A stretch of 54,602 bases of DNA from Deinococcus gobiensis I-0 (GCF_000252445.1 NC_017806.1:1-54602); one strand, 5' to 3'; positions 41,844 to 51,106 are shown, numbered from the stretch's first letter. Notes: generated from the letters alone by a model not told the origin. Made by a program: numbers and translations.

Positions 41844-41877
41844 TGAGTGCGAATCATCAATGGATGATTCGCACTCA
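41844..41877 (+). terminator. Hairpin ending the AT-rich operon
   Basis: A perfect 15-bp stem (41844-41858 with 41863-41877) closes over AATG and is followed by ATCCTTTTC. It marks the end of the PIN operon and the return to GC-rich plasmid DNA at about 41960. Confidence 0.7.
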
Positions 41878-42033
41878 ATCCTTTTCACAAGTATAATAAT
41901 TGTAATTTATATTACATGCCTAAGTGGAGCACTATACATATGATACAACTGTATACTAGATTTGAAGACCAATCCCCCCATCTGAACGCCAGTCACAGCG
42001 AAATCCAGGGTGGGGGGAATCGGAGCCCCCATC

Positions 42034-42474
42034 ATGCCCCACCCCGCCCCCCGCTTCAACCCGCCCACCGTCCCCTTTGCCCATGCTCCGGCCCGGGCCT
42101 GCTCGTGCTGCAGCAAGCCTTTGTCTACGGGCATCGGCTATGAGGTGCCATACATCGGCATCGTCGGCCCCAAGTGCGTGCGCAAGTTCGCGGCCCTTGC
42201 CCAGGCGCTGGCCCAGATCGACGGCCTGACCCTGACGCGCGACGACGGCGCAGAGACCCACGCCGCGGCCCACCGCCTCATCTTCACCCTGCGCCTGAAG
42301 ATTGGCTACGAGGTCCAGATCCTCAGCAACGCCGACGGCAGCAAGACCCTGAAGATCGGCGCCCGCACCCGCAAGCACGCCAAGGTCTGCGTGACCTGGG
42401 AAGAGCGCCGTGCCGAGTTCGAGCAGGACCTGAAGCTGGCGAGTGCGCGCCCCACCGGGCAGGTGGCCGCGTGA
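42034..42474 (+). CDS. Zinc-binding small protein, first gene of micro-gene operon
   Basis: The 146-residue protein from ATG 42034 has an N-terminal ACSCCSKPLSTGIGYEVPYIG followed by GPKCVRKF, a likely C-x2-C...C zinc site. Then come helical and strand segments (HRLIFTLRLKIGYEVQIL, TLKIGARTRKHAKVCVTWEE). No family is recognised. GC-rich codon use matches the plasmid core. Confidence 0.65.
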   Translation: MPHPAPRFNPPTVPFAHAPARACSCCSKPLSTGIGYEVPYIGIVGPKCVRKFAALAQALAQIDGLTLTRDDGAETHAAAHRLIFTLRLKIGYEVQILSNADGSKTLKIGARTRKHAKVCVTWEERRAEFEQDLKLASARPTGQVAA

Positions 42475-42647
42475 GTCGCGCCTCCCGGAGGCGTCCCCTG
42501 TCCGAGCGCCTTCTGCGCCTGGCACTGCTCGCCAAGGCCCACGAGGTCCAGGCGGAGCCCTGCACGCCCGAGCGGGCCCTGCGGGGACAGCGCGCCGACC
42601 ACCTCGCGGTCCTGTGCTGGGCGGCCCAGCAGGAGGGTCGGGCGTGA
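42471..42647 (+). CDS. 58-residue protein in micro-gene operon
   Basis: The GTG at 42471 overlaps the previous stop (GTGA). The basic helical product includes RRRPLSERLLRLALLAKAHE and HLAVLCWAAQQEGRA. Unknown. Overlaps on both sides support translation. Confidence 0.5.
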   Translation: MSRASRRRPLSERLLRLALLAKAHEVQAEPCTPERALRGQRADHLAVLCWAAQQEGRA

Positions 42648-43177
42648 GCGCCTCCATCTTCCCGGAGCCGGAGTGCCGGTGTGGTCGCCTGCTTGATGAC
42701 GTGGGCCGCTGCGGGCATTGCGACCAGCAGCCCGTCCGGATCTCGGCCTGCACGGGCGACCTGAAGGCCCTGCTGCAGCGGCCAGGCTATGAACGGGGCG
42801 ACGTCGCCTACGTCATTGCGACTCCAGAGGGGGAGGTCACCCTGCGGACCGTTGCGGACGCTGTGCGGCTCGACATCGACCGGTTCGGCGGTGCGCTGGC
42901 CGGGCTGGTCATCAGCGAGACAGTCCTGCTGGACCTGGTGACCGACCTGATGCTGTGCCTGCGCCACGGCGCCCAGGGGCTGTGGGCAGAAGGCCAGCAG
43001 CTGCTGACGTTGCCAGACGGGACCGTGCTGCTCAGCGAACAGGCCAGCGGGGTGCGCCTGACGGTGGACCGCCAGGGCGGGGCGGTCGCGTGGGTGACGC
43101 TCGACGAGCCGGCCACGCGGGAACTGGTCACCGAGCTGATGCTCAGCCTGCGCCGGCAGCACTGGGGCGCGGCGTGA
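42644..43177 (+). CDS. Zinc-ribbon protein with internal duplication
   Basis: The 177-residue product (GTG 42644, overlapping GTGA) begins with a zinc ribbon, CRCGRLLDDVGRCGHCDQ. Two units then repeat: VRLDIDRFGGALAGLVISE...LVTDLMLCLR and VRLTVDRQGGAVAWVTLDE...LVTELMLSLRR, so the gene arose by internal duplication. No named family is known to me. It could be a nucleic-acid-binding accessory protein. Confidence 0.65.
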   Translation: MSASIFPEPECRCGRLLDDVGRCGHCDQQPVRISACTGDLKALLQRPGYERGDVAYVIATPEGEVTLRTVADAVRLDIDRFGGALAGLVISETVLLDLVTDLMLCLRHGAQGLWAEGQQLLTLPDGTVLLSEQASGVRLTVDRQGGAVAWVTLDEPATRELVTELMLSLRRQHWGAA

Positions 43178-43302
43178 ACGTCTGCTGTGGGATGGAAGGA
43201 GCTGAGGCCTTCGCAGCCCCCAGGAAGGAGAGAGGCGGACGATTCGACGGGGACGGGAACTCTGCCCTCTGGGTGTACGGGACCCAAGAGGGGAAGCCAT
43301 GA
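43174..43302 (+). CDS. 42-residue protein in micro-gene operon
   Basis: GTG 43174 overlaps the previous stop; the product VNVCCGMEGAEAFAAPRKER and onward is polar with a Cys pair. It has little support beyond its exact fit between two 4-bp overlaps. Confidence 0.4.
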   Translation: MNVCCGMEGAEAFAAPRKERGGRFDGDGNSALWVYGTQEGKP

Positions 43303-43424
43303 GGCTGCTGTTGATCGGCGCGCTGATCTCAAGCGGGGCGCTGGGGGTGGCCGCGCTGCTGTTCGGGGGCCAGCTGTGCCCTTCTCGGAAAGAGATCGCC
43401 AACGAAGAGCGGAGGGCTGCATGA
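43299..43424 (+). CDS. Single-pass membrane micro-protein
   Basis: The 41-residue product has one membrane helix, LLLIGALISSGALGVAALLF, and a charged tail (PSRKEIANEERRAA). ATG 43299 and its stop both form ATGA overlaps with neighbours. It resembles small phage-type membrane proteins in shape only. Confidence 0.5.
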   Translation: MRLLLIGALISSGALGVAALLFGGQLCPSRKEIANEERRAA

Positions 43425-43879
43425 CACACGAACGATTTCAGTTTGATCCCAACGACATCGCCCTCGTCTGGTCGGGCCTGAACCTGTTGGAGAACCTCTG
43501 GGGCGTGGGGGGCCTGAGCCCGGCGCACCTTGCGATGCAGCGGCGCTTCTCGCCGGATCAGGAGCTCGACGTGGTGCAGGCCTTGTTCAAGGGTGAGGAA
43601 GTGAGTGCCGTGGTGGAGGCTCTCGCCTATTACCACGCCTTCGCCTCGGCGCAGGGCAACACGGTCCTTGATGGCAACGGCGCCGATATCACGGCTACGA
43701 CCCGTGAACACAGCCACAGCCTCCTGACGAGGATGCTCCAGAGCGTTGGGATCTATGACGCGGTGCGGGTCAATGGTTACCTGTCGGAGGTGCGCACGTT
43801 CGCAGAAGAATACGCCCGTCAGGTGGCGGCGTTCGCGACCGCTGACCCAGCCCCCTGCGTCACTGGGGCTCAGGCATGA
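43421..43879 (+). CDS. Unknown helical protein in micro-gene operon
   Basis: The 152-residue product (MTHERFQFDPNDIALVWSGL) is predicted largely helical, with YYHAFASAQGNTVLDGNGAD and EHSHSLLTRMLQSVGIYD. No domain is recognised. It is coupled on both sides by ATGA overlaps. Confidence 0.6.
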   Translation: MTHERFQFDPNDIALVWSGLNLLENLWGVGGLSPAHLAMQRRFSPDQELDVVQALFKGEEVSAVVEALAYYHAFASAQGNTVLDGNGADITATTREHSHSLLTRMLQSVGIYDAVRVNGYLSEVRTFAEEYARQVAAFATADPAPCVTGAQA

Positions 43880-44127
43880 CTGCCGCTGTAATAAGCCCGG
43901 TGGTCGTGGACGTCGTGCGGGTGGAAGAGACTGCGCCCATCTCCGTGGAACACCCCATAAACAGCCGGGGGACGGTGCTCTCGTGGTCCGGGGTGGCCCT
44001 GGGCCTGCTCGCGACGGGCGGGGACCAGGTGGGCATGGTGCACGTGCCCCTGATGGTGGCGGCCTTGGTGCTGAGCGCTCTGGGCATATGCCGTTGGTGG
44101 CGGGGGGGCCTGCGGTGGGACGCGTGA
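43876..44127 (+). CDS. Small membrane protein
   Basis: The 83-residue product has two hydrophobic stretches, TVLSWSGVALGLLATGG and VPLMVAALVLSALGICRWW, consistent with a two-helix membrane hairpin. The start and stop both overlap neighbours by 4 bp. Confidence 0.55.
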   Translation: MTAAVISPVVVDVVRVEETAPISVEHPINSRGTVLSWSGVALGLLATGGDQVGMVHVPLMVAALVLSALGICRWWRGGLRWDA

Positions 44128-44447
44128 GCGACGCGGATATTCGGGCTGTCTCTGCTTGCCCTAATGCAGAGGATGGCTCTCGCCCGGATCCCCGCCTGGC
44201 CACCCAGGTCCTACGCGATCTTGCGCGGGCCCACGCTGCAGCGGAGCAGGTGGCGGGGTTGTGCGAAGCGGCTCCAGAGGATCTACGGACCGCGATCTTT
44301 GGCGAGTTCGACGCGGCCTCCCGGATTGTCGATGCCTACCCTGCGGCGCTGCTCTCGGCTCTGGCCTGCGCTGTCGAGCAGCGATTCGGGGCACTCCCAG
44401 GCAGTGAACGGGAGCAGGAGGCCTCCATAAAAAGAAGTCTTGCTTGA
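44124..44447 (+). CDS. Unknown protein, intact paralogue of the broken gene at 52888
   Basis: GTG 44124 (GTGA overlap) gives 107 residues. Segments RLATQVLRDLARAHAAAEQ, VDAYPAALLSALACAVEQ and FGALPGSEREQEAS are shared with the pseudogene at 52888-53220. The gene ends the micro-gene operon; AT-rich DNA begins right after its stop. Helical, function unknown. Confidence 0.6.
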   Translation: MSDADIRAVSACPNAEDGSRPDPRLATQVLRDLARAHAAAEQVAGLCEAAPEDLRTAIFGEFDAASRIVDAYPAALLSALACAVEQRFGALPGSEREQEASIKRSLA

Positions 44448-44557
44448 AAACCTTTAAATTTCACTACAAAACTATATTTAACTTTGATATCACCAATTTT
44501 TATAAGGCAACAAATAGTCAGTGAGATAATTGGAGGGCTAGAAAATAGCTTACTGCA

Positions 44558-45223
44558 TTATAAATTAAGAACTTTGGGTAAACGAATGGATACAACTTCA
44601 TGTAGAAGAGACGTGGATGATTTTATACGCTGAATCGCGATATATATTTTAGGAGTCTCTTGACCCACTAATCCAGACTCCCACTTATCCAGATGTTTTT
44701 CAGTGTAATCTTCTACCTTCCATGTCTGCTCTGACTCAGAAAAATATAGAATTGCGTATGGATTTTCATTTGGCATTCGCATTTGAAATGTGGCTAATAG
44801 TTCTCCTTTCATATAGCCCGTAAGTTTCAGCATTCGTTTTTTCGTATGTTCAAAGGCTATTCCATCATGAGAATTATGTAGTTTACATAGTGGCATAAGA
44901 TAGCAGGTTCCCCCATCTTTAACATAGCCATTGCTATCAGTTGTCATATGACCTCCAACAATAAATTGAGGGTGTGTACTAGATTTTTCAGGAGGATCGT
45001 TGGTCACATAGCACTGAGCGTCAGTTATGCCTGTGACGCTTATAAACAATGGTTTCCAATCCTCGTTTTTATGATCAGGAATGCGTTTTGGATCATCTGT
45101 ACTGCCAATAACGTTATATAGATTTTCAGAAAAATCTACAGCAGATGCTCCAGTACTCTGAAGAGGATGTTGTCTGGCGGCTTCAATAAATTTTAGCACC
45201 TGCTCTAGACCTGGAATCTGCAT
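44558..45223 (-). CDS. AT-rich protein with HNH/treble-clef-like zinc motif
   Basis: The 221-residue product starts at ATG 45223 (site TAGGAG). The central part holds DAQCYVTNDP, then FIVGGHMTTD, then YLMPLCKLHNSHDG: a Cys, a His and C-x2-HN arranged like HNH/treble-clef nucleases. The remainder is unfamiliar. AT-rich codon use marks it as recently acquired. A nuclease role is an inference from the motif alone. Confidence 0.6.
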   Translation of the reverse strand: MQIPGLEQVLKFIEAARQHPLQSTGASAVDFSENLYNVIGSTDDPKRIPDHKNEDWKPLFISVTGITDAQCYVTNDPPEKSSTHPQFIVGGHMTTDSNGYVKDGGTCYLMPLCKLHNSHDGIAFEHTKKRMLKLTGYMKGELLATFQMRMPNENPYAILYFSESEQTWKVEDYTEKHLDKWESGLVGQETPKIYIAIQRIKSSTSLLHEVVSIRLPKVLNL

Positions 45224-45739
45224 AAACACTCCTAATTAGATAAATGACCTCATACATATTGAAAGACTGATGTATATGAGGAGTAACTAAAATTTAAAGC
45301 TATACGCGTTATCTATACGTTAAAAGTGAGATTTTTTAATTTTGAAAGTCTTAGATAACTTAAACGATTAAAAATTATACCCAGTTCATCTTCTAAATTT
45401 TATTGTTACATTTTTTACACTATTTATAAATTTTCCCCCCTTTAAATCCATGCACGATAGCATTTAACGACAATTTAATGGCCTATCTACTAGCCTAGCT
45501 CTCGAAGCACAGAGTAATGTCTCGTGCTTGACTACACCTTTTGCATCGGTTTGTAGGGCAACTTCTGAATTTCAGAAGTATTCAATGTAGACAGTACTGT
45601 TTAAGGGGGGTGAATGAGTATAGATAAATAGAGCGTAGATCAATGTAAGTCAATCTTGATCTATTTTATTGAAAAACTTACATAATCTACTCGTTTTAAA
45701 ACGTCCATTCTATCTTATCTTCCAAAAGGAGTATCTATT
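45224..45739. other. AT-rich intergenic region
   Basis: No gene is seen. An inverted repeat ACTTCTGAATTTCAGAAGT lies at about 45562-45580 and a divergent promoter region is likely for 45223 (leftward) and 45740 (rightward). Nothing else is recognisable. Confidence 0.5.
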
Positions 45740-46525
45740 ATGGCGCCACTTAAGAAGGCGATTGAAGCTCTTGATCCGGCCCCCGATAAGAAGAACCAGC
45801 TCACTTTAGCCTTGAATTTGCTCTCAGAACTATCTGAGCAGAAGGTTGCTCAGTTTACTGAGAAAATTGAAAGTGATCTACGGACAGCTGGTACTATAGA
45901 AAATCGAACAGTGCCTGTAACAGAAATTCTCGCTAATCATTCCGAGTATCGTGCCTATGTCAAGTCGGATGCAGGTAAAATCGCAACCGAAGTGATGAGC
46001 GCCATGAAGAATTTTTTGGCTGGTGGCTCCGATGCTATTCTCGACGGTATCGGTAAATTGGTTACGACTGGTCTTGAAGCCATTATCGGTGCAGGTTCAG
46101 GCTCGCAGCAGGAAATGAAAAGTTATTATATCGTAGTACAGAAGTTTGGCATGGTACGTTTTGATATTCGGGCGTGGTCACGTCAAATCGAGGCGAACGG
46201 AATTACGAGTCAGATTGAGACATGCATGGCTATTGTAGCCTACAAGTCTAGTGTAGATGTTAAGAAACTCTCCTTTAACTCTTTCTTAGTACTCTATCAA
46301 GACCAGCTCGCAAAAATTGGTATTCCGGAAGCTGATTGGGATAAGTATCTGACTGAAGCCGAGGCGATGTATAAAAAGTTGGGTGGTAATACTGGTAATG
46401 ACCAAGCTATGGAGATGGAGTCGGCTGTTTATCGTATGGCCCCCGGCTATCTTTACGGTACCCTTTGGGAAGATCTGAGCAAGGACGTGCCTAAGCCGGT
46501 CTTGTCTAATCTACTTAAAAACTAG
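45740..46525 (+). CDS. Unknown 261-residue protein with Gly-rich hydrophobic segment
   Basis: The ATG at 45740 follows CCAAAAGGAGTATCTATT. The N-terminal 75 residues are charged and helical (LNLLSELSEQKVAQFTEKIE). Residues about 90-125 (FLAGGSDAILDGIGKLVTTG, LEAIIGAGSGSQQEM) are glycine-rich and moderately hydrophobic, then YYIVVQKFGMVRFDIRAWSR and TCMAIVAYKSSVDVKKLSFN. There is no signal peptide. It faintly recalls insect-virulence-type (Evf-like) effectors, but this is memory-based and weak. It is transcribed alone. Confidence 0.6.
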   Translation: MAPLKKAIEALDPAPDKKNQLTLALNLLSELSEQKVAQFTEKIESDLRTAGTIENRTVPVTEILANHSEYRAYVKSDAGKIATEVMSAMKNFLAGGSDAILDGIGKLVTTGLEAIIGAGSGSQQEMKSYYIVVQKFGMVRFDIRAWSRQIEANGITSQIETCMAIVAYKSSVDVKKLSFNSFLVLYQDQLAKIGIPEADWDKYLTEAEAMYKKLGGNTGNDQAMEMESAVYRMAPGYLYGTLWEDLSKDVPKPVLSNLLKN

Positions 46526-46986
46526 CTTTTTGCTTTGAATGAATTGAAGAGCTTGCCAAAGAGTTACGTATAATCGAGATTGAGATTAAAGAGTGACAAA
46601 AGACACCAAAGGGATGGCCTGTATAGGCCGTCCCTAACTCATTTGTATCTATAGAATATCTAATATTATAATTATGAGGCTGAGTCATTTTACTTCTAAA
46701 CAACACAAGAAGCATGTATTTATTAAATTGATAGACCGGCTTATTATATATTGATAGGGCTGAGATATAAATCTATCTAACGATTTAAAAATCTAAATTC
46801 TAGAAATTATATGTGGCATTTCAGACAAATTAAAGAAATATCATCATAAAAAGACGAATAACCGAAGCTTGTTATCAACATGAAGAGAATGAATCGATCT
46901 AAGAACTGCTCCTACTTTTCCAATCCATATCTATTGATTAGATAGAAGAATTCATCTTAGAGGTCAATTATCTAATGGGAGAATCC
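46526..46986. other. AT-rich intergenic region with a terminator-like hairpin
   Basis: GGGATGGCCT (46611-46620) pairs with AGGCCGTCCC (46625-46634) around GTAT, with one G-T pair; it probably ends the 45740 transcript although no T-run follows. The remaining 350 bp are AT-rich without a visible gene. Confidence 0.5.
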
Positions 46987-47367
46987 ATGTTCAAACCTAT
47001 GATCGACGTACCGCACGGCGGATTTACGTCTCATAGACGCAAACCTGCGACAAGCTTGGAGGTTCTTGAATTGCTCGTTAATAGAGCAGAGCGGGCTGTG
47101 ATAGAGCATCCCCACTTGACATTTGCTTACAGGCAAATGGCCGAAACGGAGCAGGCACGGGATCTGCTGACTGAATTGCAGAAGCGCGAAGTCCCTATCA
47201 GGTGGCTGATTGGACGCCTAGAAGACGCAGCACGGTTGAATCATATTGCGCGCAATCCCTTGGGTGAGGTACAGGGCCGACTCCAGTGTGCGGTGAACCG
47301 TCTTGAGCACGAGGAAGACTTTGTACTCCGCAGAGACTTGCTCAACATCATGATCGGGTCGCGCTGA
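46987..47367 (+). CDS. Unknown helical protein
   Basis: The ATG at 46987 has the site GGGAG five bases upstream; an in-frame ATG at 46975 is less well placed. The 126-residue product is helical and charged (SLEVLELLVNRAERAVIE, FAYRQMAETEQARDLLTEL, LQCAVNRLEHEEDFVLRRD). No family is recognised. Base composition rises toward the plasmid average here, so the AT-rich insert ends upstream. Confidence 0.55.
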   Translation: MFKPMIDVPHGGFTSHRRKPATSLEVLELLVNRAERAVIEHPHLTFAYRQMAETEQARDLLTELQKREVPIRWLIGRLEDAARLNHIARNPLGEVQGRLQCAVNRLEHEEDFVLRRDLLNIMIGSR

Positions 47368-47470
47368 CGGTACGTAAGGTTGGTATAAGTCTGTGGATAC
47401 GACAGAGCAGATATAGAAAAAATTACGGATAAAATGAGCGAGATATCTATAATCCTTTAAGGAGGTTGTA

Positions 47471-47938
47471 ATGGATAATTCTGCTGCAGGTCCACCCGTG
47501 GTCGTCCGCGTCGCCCCAGATGGTCTCCATCTTGAAACTGGAGAAGGACAGGCCCTATTCTATTTCGTCCCTCTACGTGAAAGTACCCCGAAAACACCTG
47601 TTCCATGGGGCAGCTCTTGGCCTGTCGGTGTTCGTCAGTGGGTTTTACACTGGCCGCCATTTCTCGGTACGCCCAGTGCTGGTTACGGCGTCCAGACTCG
47701 GGAACTTACCCAGCAGTACCGTGGTACCAAGGAACAGCCCGATCCGGACTATCCTGGCTATCAGGTGTTGTACCGCGGCTGGCCTCTGTATACCTGTGAC
47801 CTTACCCGCGAACTGGTGCCTGACCCTGTCCCTGGTCTCTGGGAACGAGCTTCTGTGAACCTTCAGGCATTTCGCTTTCCAGAAGACGACGATGACGCGC
47901 TCCCAGGTGATCCGCCCCGACCCATCGGCGGACCCTGA
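47471..47938 (+). CDS. Unknown protein with a secreted-repeat-like motif
   Basis: The 155-residue product starts after TTTAAGGAGGTTGTA. YQVLYRGWPLYTCD followed by PVPGLW resembles the short G-x-PLY...D...GxW unit of secreted repeats of unknown function (PF03640-like), but no signal peptide is visible. It is convergent with, and 7 bp from, the SARP-type regulator gene, possibly its target or partner. Confidence 0.5.
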   Translation: MDNSAAGPPVVVRVAPDGLHLETGEGQALFYFVPLRESTPKTPVPWGSSWPVGVRQWVLHWPPFLGTPSAGYGVQTRELTQQYRGTKEQPDPDYPGYQVLYRGWPLYTCDLTRELVPDPVPGLWERASVNLQAFRFPEDDDDALPGDPPRPIGGP

Positions 47939-47945
47939 CACTTTC

Positions 47946-50756
47946 TTAAACTACGGGTGGCTGGACCTCCAATTGGATCAGTAGTTGGAGGCTCAGCCAC
48001 ACATCAAGAGGCGGGGTAGGTGCCAAAGCATCGGCTGACAGCTGCGACAGCAGGTCGAGAAAAAGACGATTCTGGTATGGGGTAAGCCGGGTTGGGTGCC
48101 AGGTCCGCAGCCATAAGGGAGCTCTGCCCCCCTGCTGACGCGTGATGGCCTCGGCGTAAAACAGCAGGGCATCTGTAATTCCCTCAGCGTGTCGAGCGGC
48201 GCAGGCCTGCCGCAGACCGTGAAGCAGAGTCTGAAGTCCTGAGGTATAGAGCCCCTGCCACGCCTGGGCTCGACCGACCATTAACAGAGCACTGATCTCA
48301 AACGCCAGCTCTCTCCGTTCCCGAGCGGCCTGATATGCCAAAGTCGCCGATTCCTGAGCCTGAAGCGCGTGGCCCAGTGTCAGAGCGGTACAAGCCAAAT
48401 AGAGATGAAGATAGAGTGGAACGGGCAGCATCAACTCCGTGAGTCGAGTGATTTGACCATTCAGGAGCTCAAAAGCCATCTCTACATCGCCACGTTCTAT
48501 ACGGAACAGTTGAATATAGGCCCACCCTCCGATCAATGGATTGCGGCGCTCCTCATCACCCAGGCGAGTACACAGACTGAGGGCGCGCAGGTAGTTGACT
48601 GCGCTTGCGGCGGCGTCTGGTTGAGTGGCAGCTAGATTGCCGAGGTAAGTGATCTGGCGTGAAATGTCACCCATATGTATAGCCCCGTCCAGTGCCCGTG
48701 AGAAGTGAACCTCGGCCCGCGCCGCGTCCTGTTGTAATGAGGCGACATTTCCTAATGTATTTTCGAGCGGCATCCGCACAGACCAAGCGTCCAAGGGGAG
48801 GAGATTCAGAGCCCGCTCAGCCCATTGCTGGGCTTCGTCCAGAAGGTTGAGACGGGAAGCGAACCAAGCCGCGCCGGCTAGCAGAGCGGGCTGCGTCTCA
48901 GATGTGCCGCTGAGACCAAGCAGGTCTAGGTACAAATTCAGGGCTGGCTGGTACTGCGCTGCTGTCTCATAGAACAGTAGGGTGCTGTTCAGTGCACCAG
49001 ACAGTTCTGGTGCGCTGTGCTCTACCCCCCAGCGCAGCGCAGCGTGGATATCCTGTTCATGAACCACTCCCCAGGTCCGAACGACTGGGTCAGCCCACAA
49101 CTCTGCCCGGTCATTCATGGCATTTAAGATCACATGAGCGGCGTAGGCCTGTGCAGCGGCGCGCTGCTCCGGACTCTGGGCATACCGGGCATAGGCAGCG
49201 ACCAGTGGCACCCACCGGAACTGTCCGTCTCCACATTTCTCCAGAAAAGCGAGGTCATGAAGCCGGGCCAGGAGGGCTGGAGGAATACTCAGCGCTTCTG
49301 CCAACTCTGCCCCGAAGGGCGTATGTAAGGCGCTGAGGGCCTGGACGCCGTTCCGTTCCACCACAGTCAGGCGCGCAGCCGTGCTGCGCCAGATCTCTTG
49401 CATGCCTGTCATTCCAGAAGCGGAGGAGTCGGTCTCCAAGGCACGCAGATCGTGGGTCAGGGCCTGCCGGAGCTGTGCAGAGGAAAGTGTGCGGCGCAGC
49501 CGCCCAACTTGCAGGAGAGCAAAGGGAAGCGCACTGACGAGACGGCATAGTGCGTCTAGCTGATCTTCCTCCCCTTCTTGCAGATCTTCCTGTTCGGCAC
49601 CCTGGGCCAGGAGTTGCCGGGCTGGATGGGTCTTCCCCAGTGGGCCTTCCGGGAGTTGGAAACCGCGGAGCAATAGGGTCTGCTCACGGCTCAGTCCCTG
49701 AGCACTTCGCGCTGTTAAGAGGAGGTGGATGAGAGGAAATTGCTGATTGAATTGGTGCAAAGACGCAAGCTGAGGACCCAGGTCATCCGCACCGTCTAAA
49801 ACAATCAGCACCCGCCGCCCTGCAAGCCTCTGCGCCAACGTGTCTGATGTTACAGGTGCACTCAACCCGAGGTGTTCACTGACGCGCTCTATCAGGGCAT
49901 CTGACGTCCCGTGGTCCGCCGCGATCCACACCATCTCATGAAAGTGCAGGCGGAGACCGGGATGGGCAAAAACTGCCCTGGCCAAGCTCGTCTTGCCGCT
50001 GCCTCCCAACCCATGAATAGTGACTAAGCGTGACACAGGGATATAGCGCAGAAGCCATTCCATCTCTGAGCTACGCCCTACGAACAGATCTGAGGAGGAA
50101 AGTGAGCGCGCCAGGGGAGACATGAGACTGGCCTGAGCTTGTTCAGGACTCAAAGAGGGCAGTGGGAGGTCATAGGGGGCCAGCAGCAGTTCATAGGCGG
50201 GATCGTTGGCTGCCCGTAGGAGGCGGTAGGCACGTTCCAACAGGGGCAATGACGAAACTTCGGTGAGGATGCCCAACGCTTGGGCCGCGTAGGCCGCTCC
50301 CTGTGCCCAATTACCAGTGCTGGCTGCCGCTTCACCCAGTCCTAGGGCCGCCTGGGCTGCGCGGGAGGCGAGGTAATCGCGGGTCTGCCCCCACCACTCT
50401 TCGAGTTCCGCGCCGTGCTGGCCCCAACCGGGGAGGAAGGGGCCCTTATAAAAGGAGAGCGCGTCGGCATAGCGCTGCTCCTGTACGGCCTGCAACATGA
50501 GTGCCGCGTCACATTGCAGCTCAACACGCACCTGTTCGCCCTCGACGATGATCTGATCTGGTAGTACCGTGCGCAATTGACTCAAGGTGACTCGCAGGCT
50601 GTTCCCAGCCTCCGTGCTGTCATTCCAGAAAAGGGTACGGAGTTGCCGCCGGGTTGTTGGGCCTTCTAGGACGAGATAGGCGAGCAGGGTGAGGGGTTTG
50701 GCGCGCCCGAAAGCGTTGTCTATGAGCTCCAAGTTCCCCAGCGTTCTCAACACCAC
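47946..50756 (-). CDS. AfsR/SARP-type ATPase regulator
   Basis: The 936-residue protein is a large STAND-type transcription factor. Residues 1-85 form the SARP winged helix (LRTLGNLELIDNAFGRAKPL, TLLAYLVLEGPTTRRQL, LRVTLSQLRTVLP). Residues 90-190 are the bacterial transcriptional activation domain. Residues about 225-480 form an NB-ARC-like ATPase with Walker A HGLGGSGKTSLAR (248-260) and Walker B VLIVLDGADD. The rest is TPR-like. Such proteins activate nearby genes after ATP-dependent opening. The start overlaps the HNH gene stop by 10 bp. Confidence 0.9.
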   Translation of the reverse strand: MVLRTLGNLELIDNAFGRAKPLTLLAYLVLEGPTTRRQLRTLFWNDSTEAGNSLRVTLSQLRTVLPDQIIVEGEQVRVELQCDAALMLQAVQEQRYADALSFYKGPFLPGWGQHGAELEEWWGQTRDYLASRAAQAALGLGEAAASTGNWAQGAAYAAQALGILTEVSSLPLLERAYRLLRAANDPAYELLLAPYDLPLPSLSPEQAQASLMSPLARSLSSSDLFVGRSSEMEWLLRYIPVSRLVTIHGLGGSGKTSLARAVFAHPGLRLHFHEMVWIAADHGTSDALIERVSEHLGLSAPVTSDTLAQRLAGRRVLIVLDGADDLGPQLASLHQFNQQFPLIHLLLTARSAQGLSREQTLLLRGFQLPEGPLGKTHPARQLLAQGAEQEDLQEGEEDQLDALCRLVSALPFALLQVGRLRRTLSSAQLRQALTHDLRALETDSSASGMTGMQEIWRSTAARLTVVERNGVQALSALHTPFGAELAEALSIPPALLARLHDLAFLEKCGDGQFRWVPLVAAYARYAQSPEQRAAAQAYAAHVILNAMNDRAELWADPVVRTWGVVHEQDIHAALRWGVEHSAPELSGALNSTLLFYETAAQYQPALNLYLDLLGLSGTSETQPALLAGAAWFASRLNLLDEAQQWAERALNLLPLDAWSVRMPLENTLGNVASLQQDAARAEVHFSRALDGAIHMGDISRQITYLGNLAATQPDAAASAVNYLRALSLCTRLGDEERRNPLIGGWAYIQLFRIERGDVEMAFELLNGQITRLTELMLPVPLYLHLYLACTALTLGHALQAQESATLAYQAARERRELAFEISALLMVGRAQAWQGLYTSGLQTLLHGLRQACAARHAEGITDALLFYAEAITRQQGGRAPLWLRTWHPTRLTPYQNRLFLDLLSQLSADALAPTPPLDVWLSLQLLIQLEVQPPVV

Positions 50757-51106
50757 CTGATTCTACGCGCCGCCGTAGTTCTCTTAGACCTCTGGACCGG
50801 CAGAATGCCGTCGAAGAGGGTCCCCTTACGCTCTTCTTTGACGCCCTGGAGGAGCTCGGGGAAGAGGAAGGCCATGCCGCGTTTCTCACAGCGGAGGTGA
50901 TGCTCGACATGGGCGTGGTAGGCCTGGGAGGGTAAGACGAGGAGGTTGTCGGGATGGTTGTTGGTGCTGTCGCCATCGCGGTGGTGGATGATCTCGCCCG
51001 GGAGCAGGGGGCGGCCGAGGCGCTCAGCAGCGATGACGCGGTGAGCCCGGGTGACTTTCCCGGTGGTCTTGTCTTTTTTGGTGGCGTATCGCTTTTGCCG
51101 GCGCAT
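50747..51106 (-). CDS. HNH endonuclease-like protein
   Basis: The 119-residue protein carries HRVIAAERLGRPLLPGEIIH, HRDGDSTNNHPDNLLVLP and HAHVEHHL, a complete HNH_3-type motif (HH, N, H) as in free-standing phage and intron HNH nucleases. It may be a mobile nuclease or part of a defence or regulatory pair with the overlapping SARP-type gene. Confidence 0.85.
   Translation of the reverse strand: MRRQKRYATKKDKTTGKVTRAHRVIAAERLGRPLLPGEIIHHRDGDSTNNHPDNLLVLPSQAYHAHVEHHLRCEKRGMAFLFPELLQGVKEERKGTLFDGILPVQRSKRTTAARRIRWC

Noticed and set aside
42323..44203. 626-codon minus-strand frame
   Set aside because: Antisense to eight coupled small genes; Arg/Pro/Gly-rich shadow without domains.
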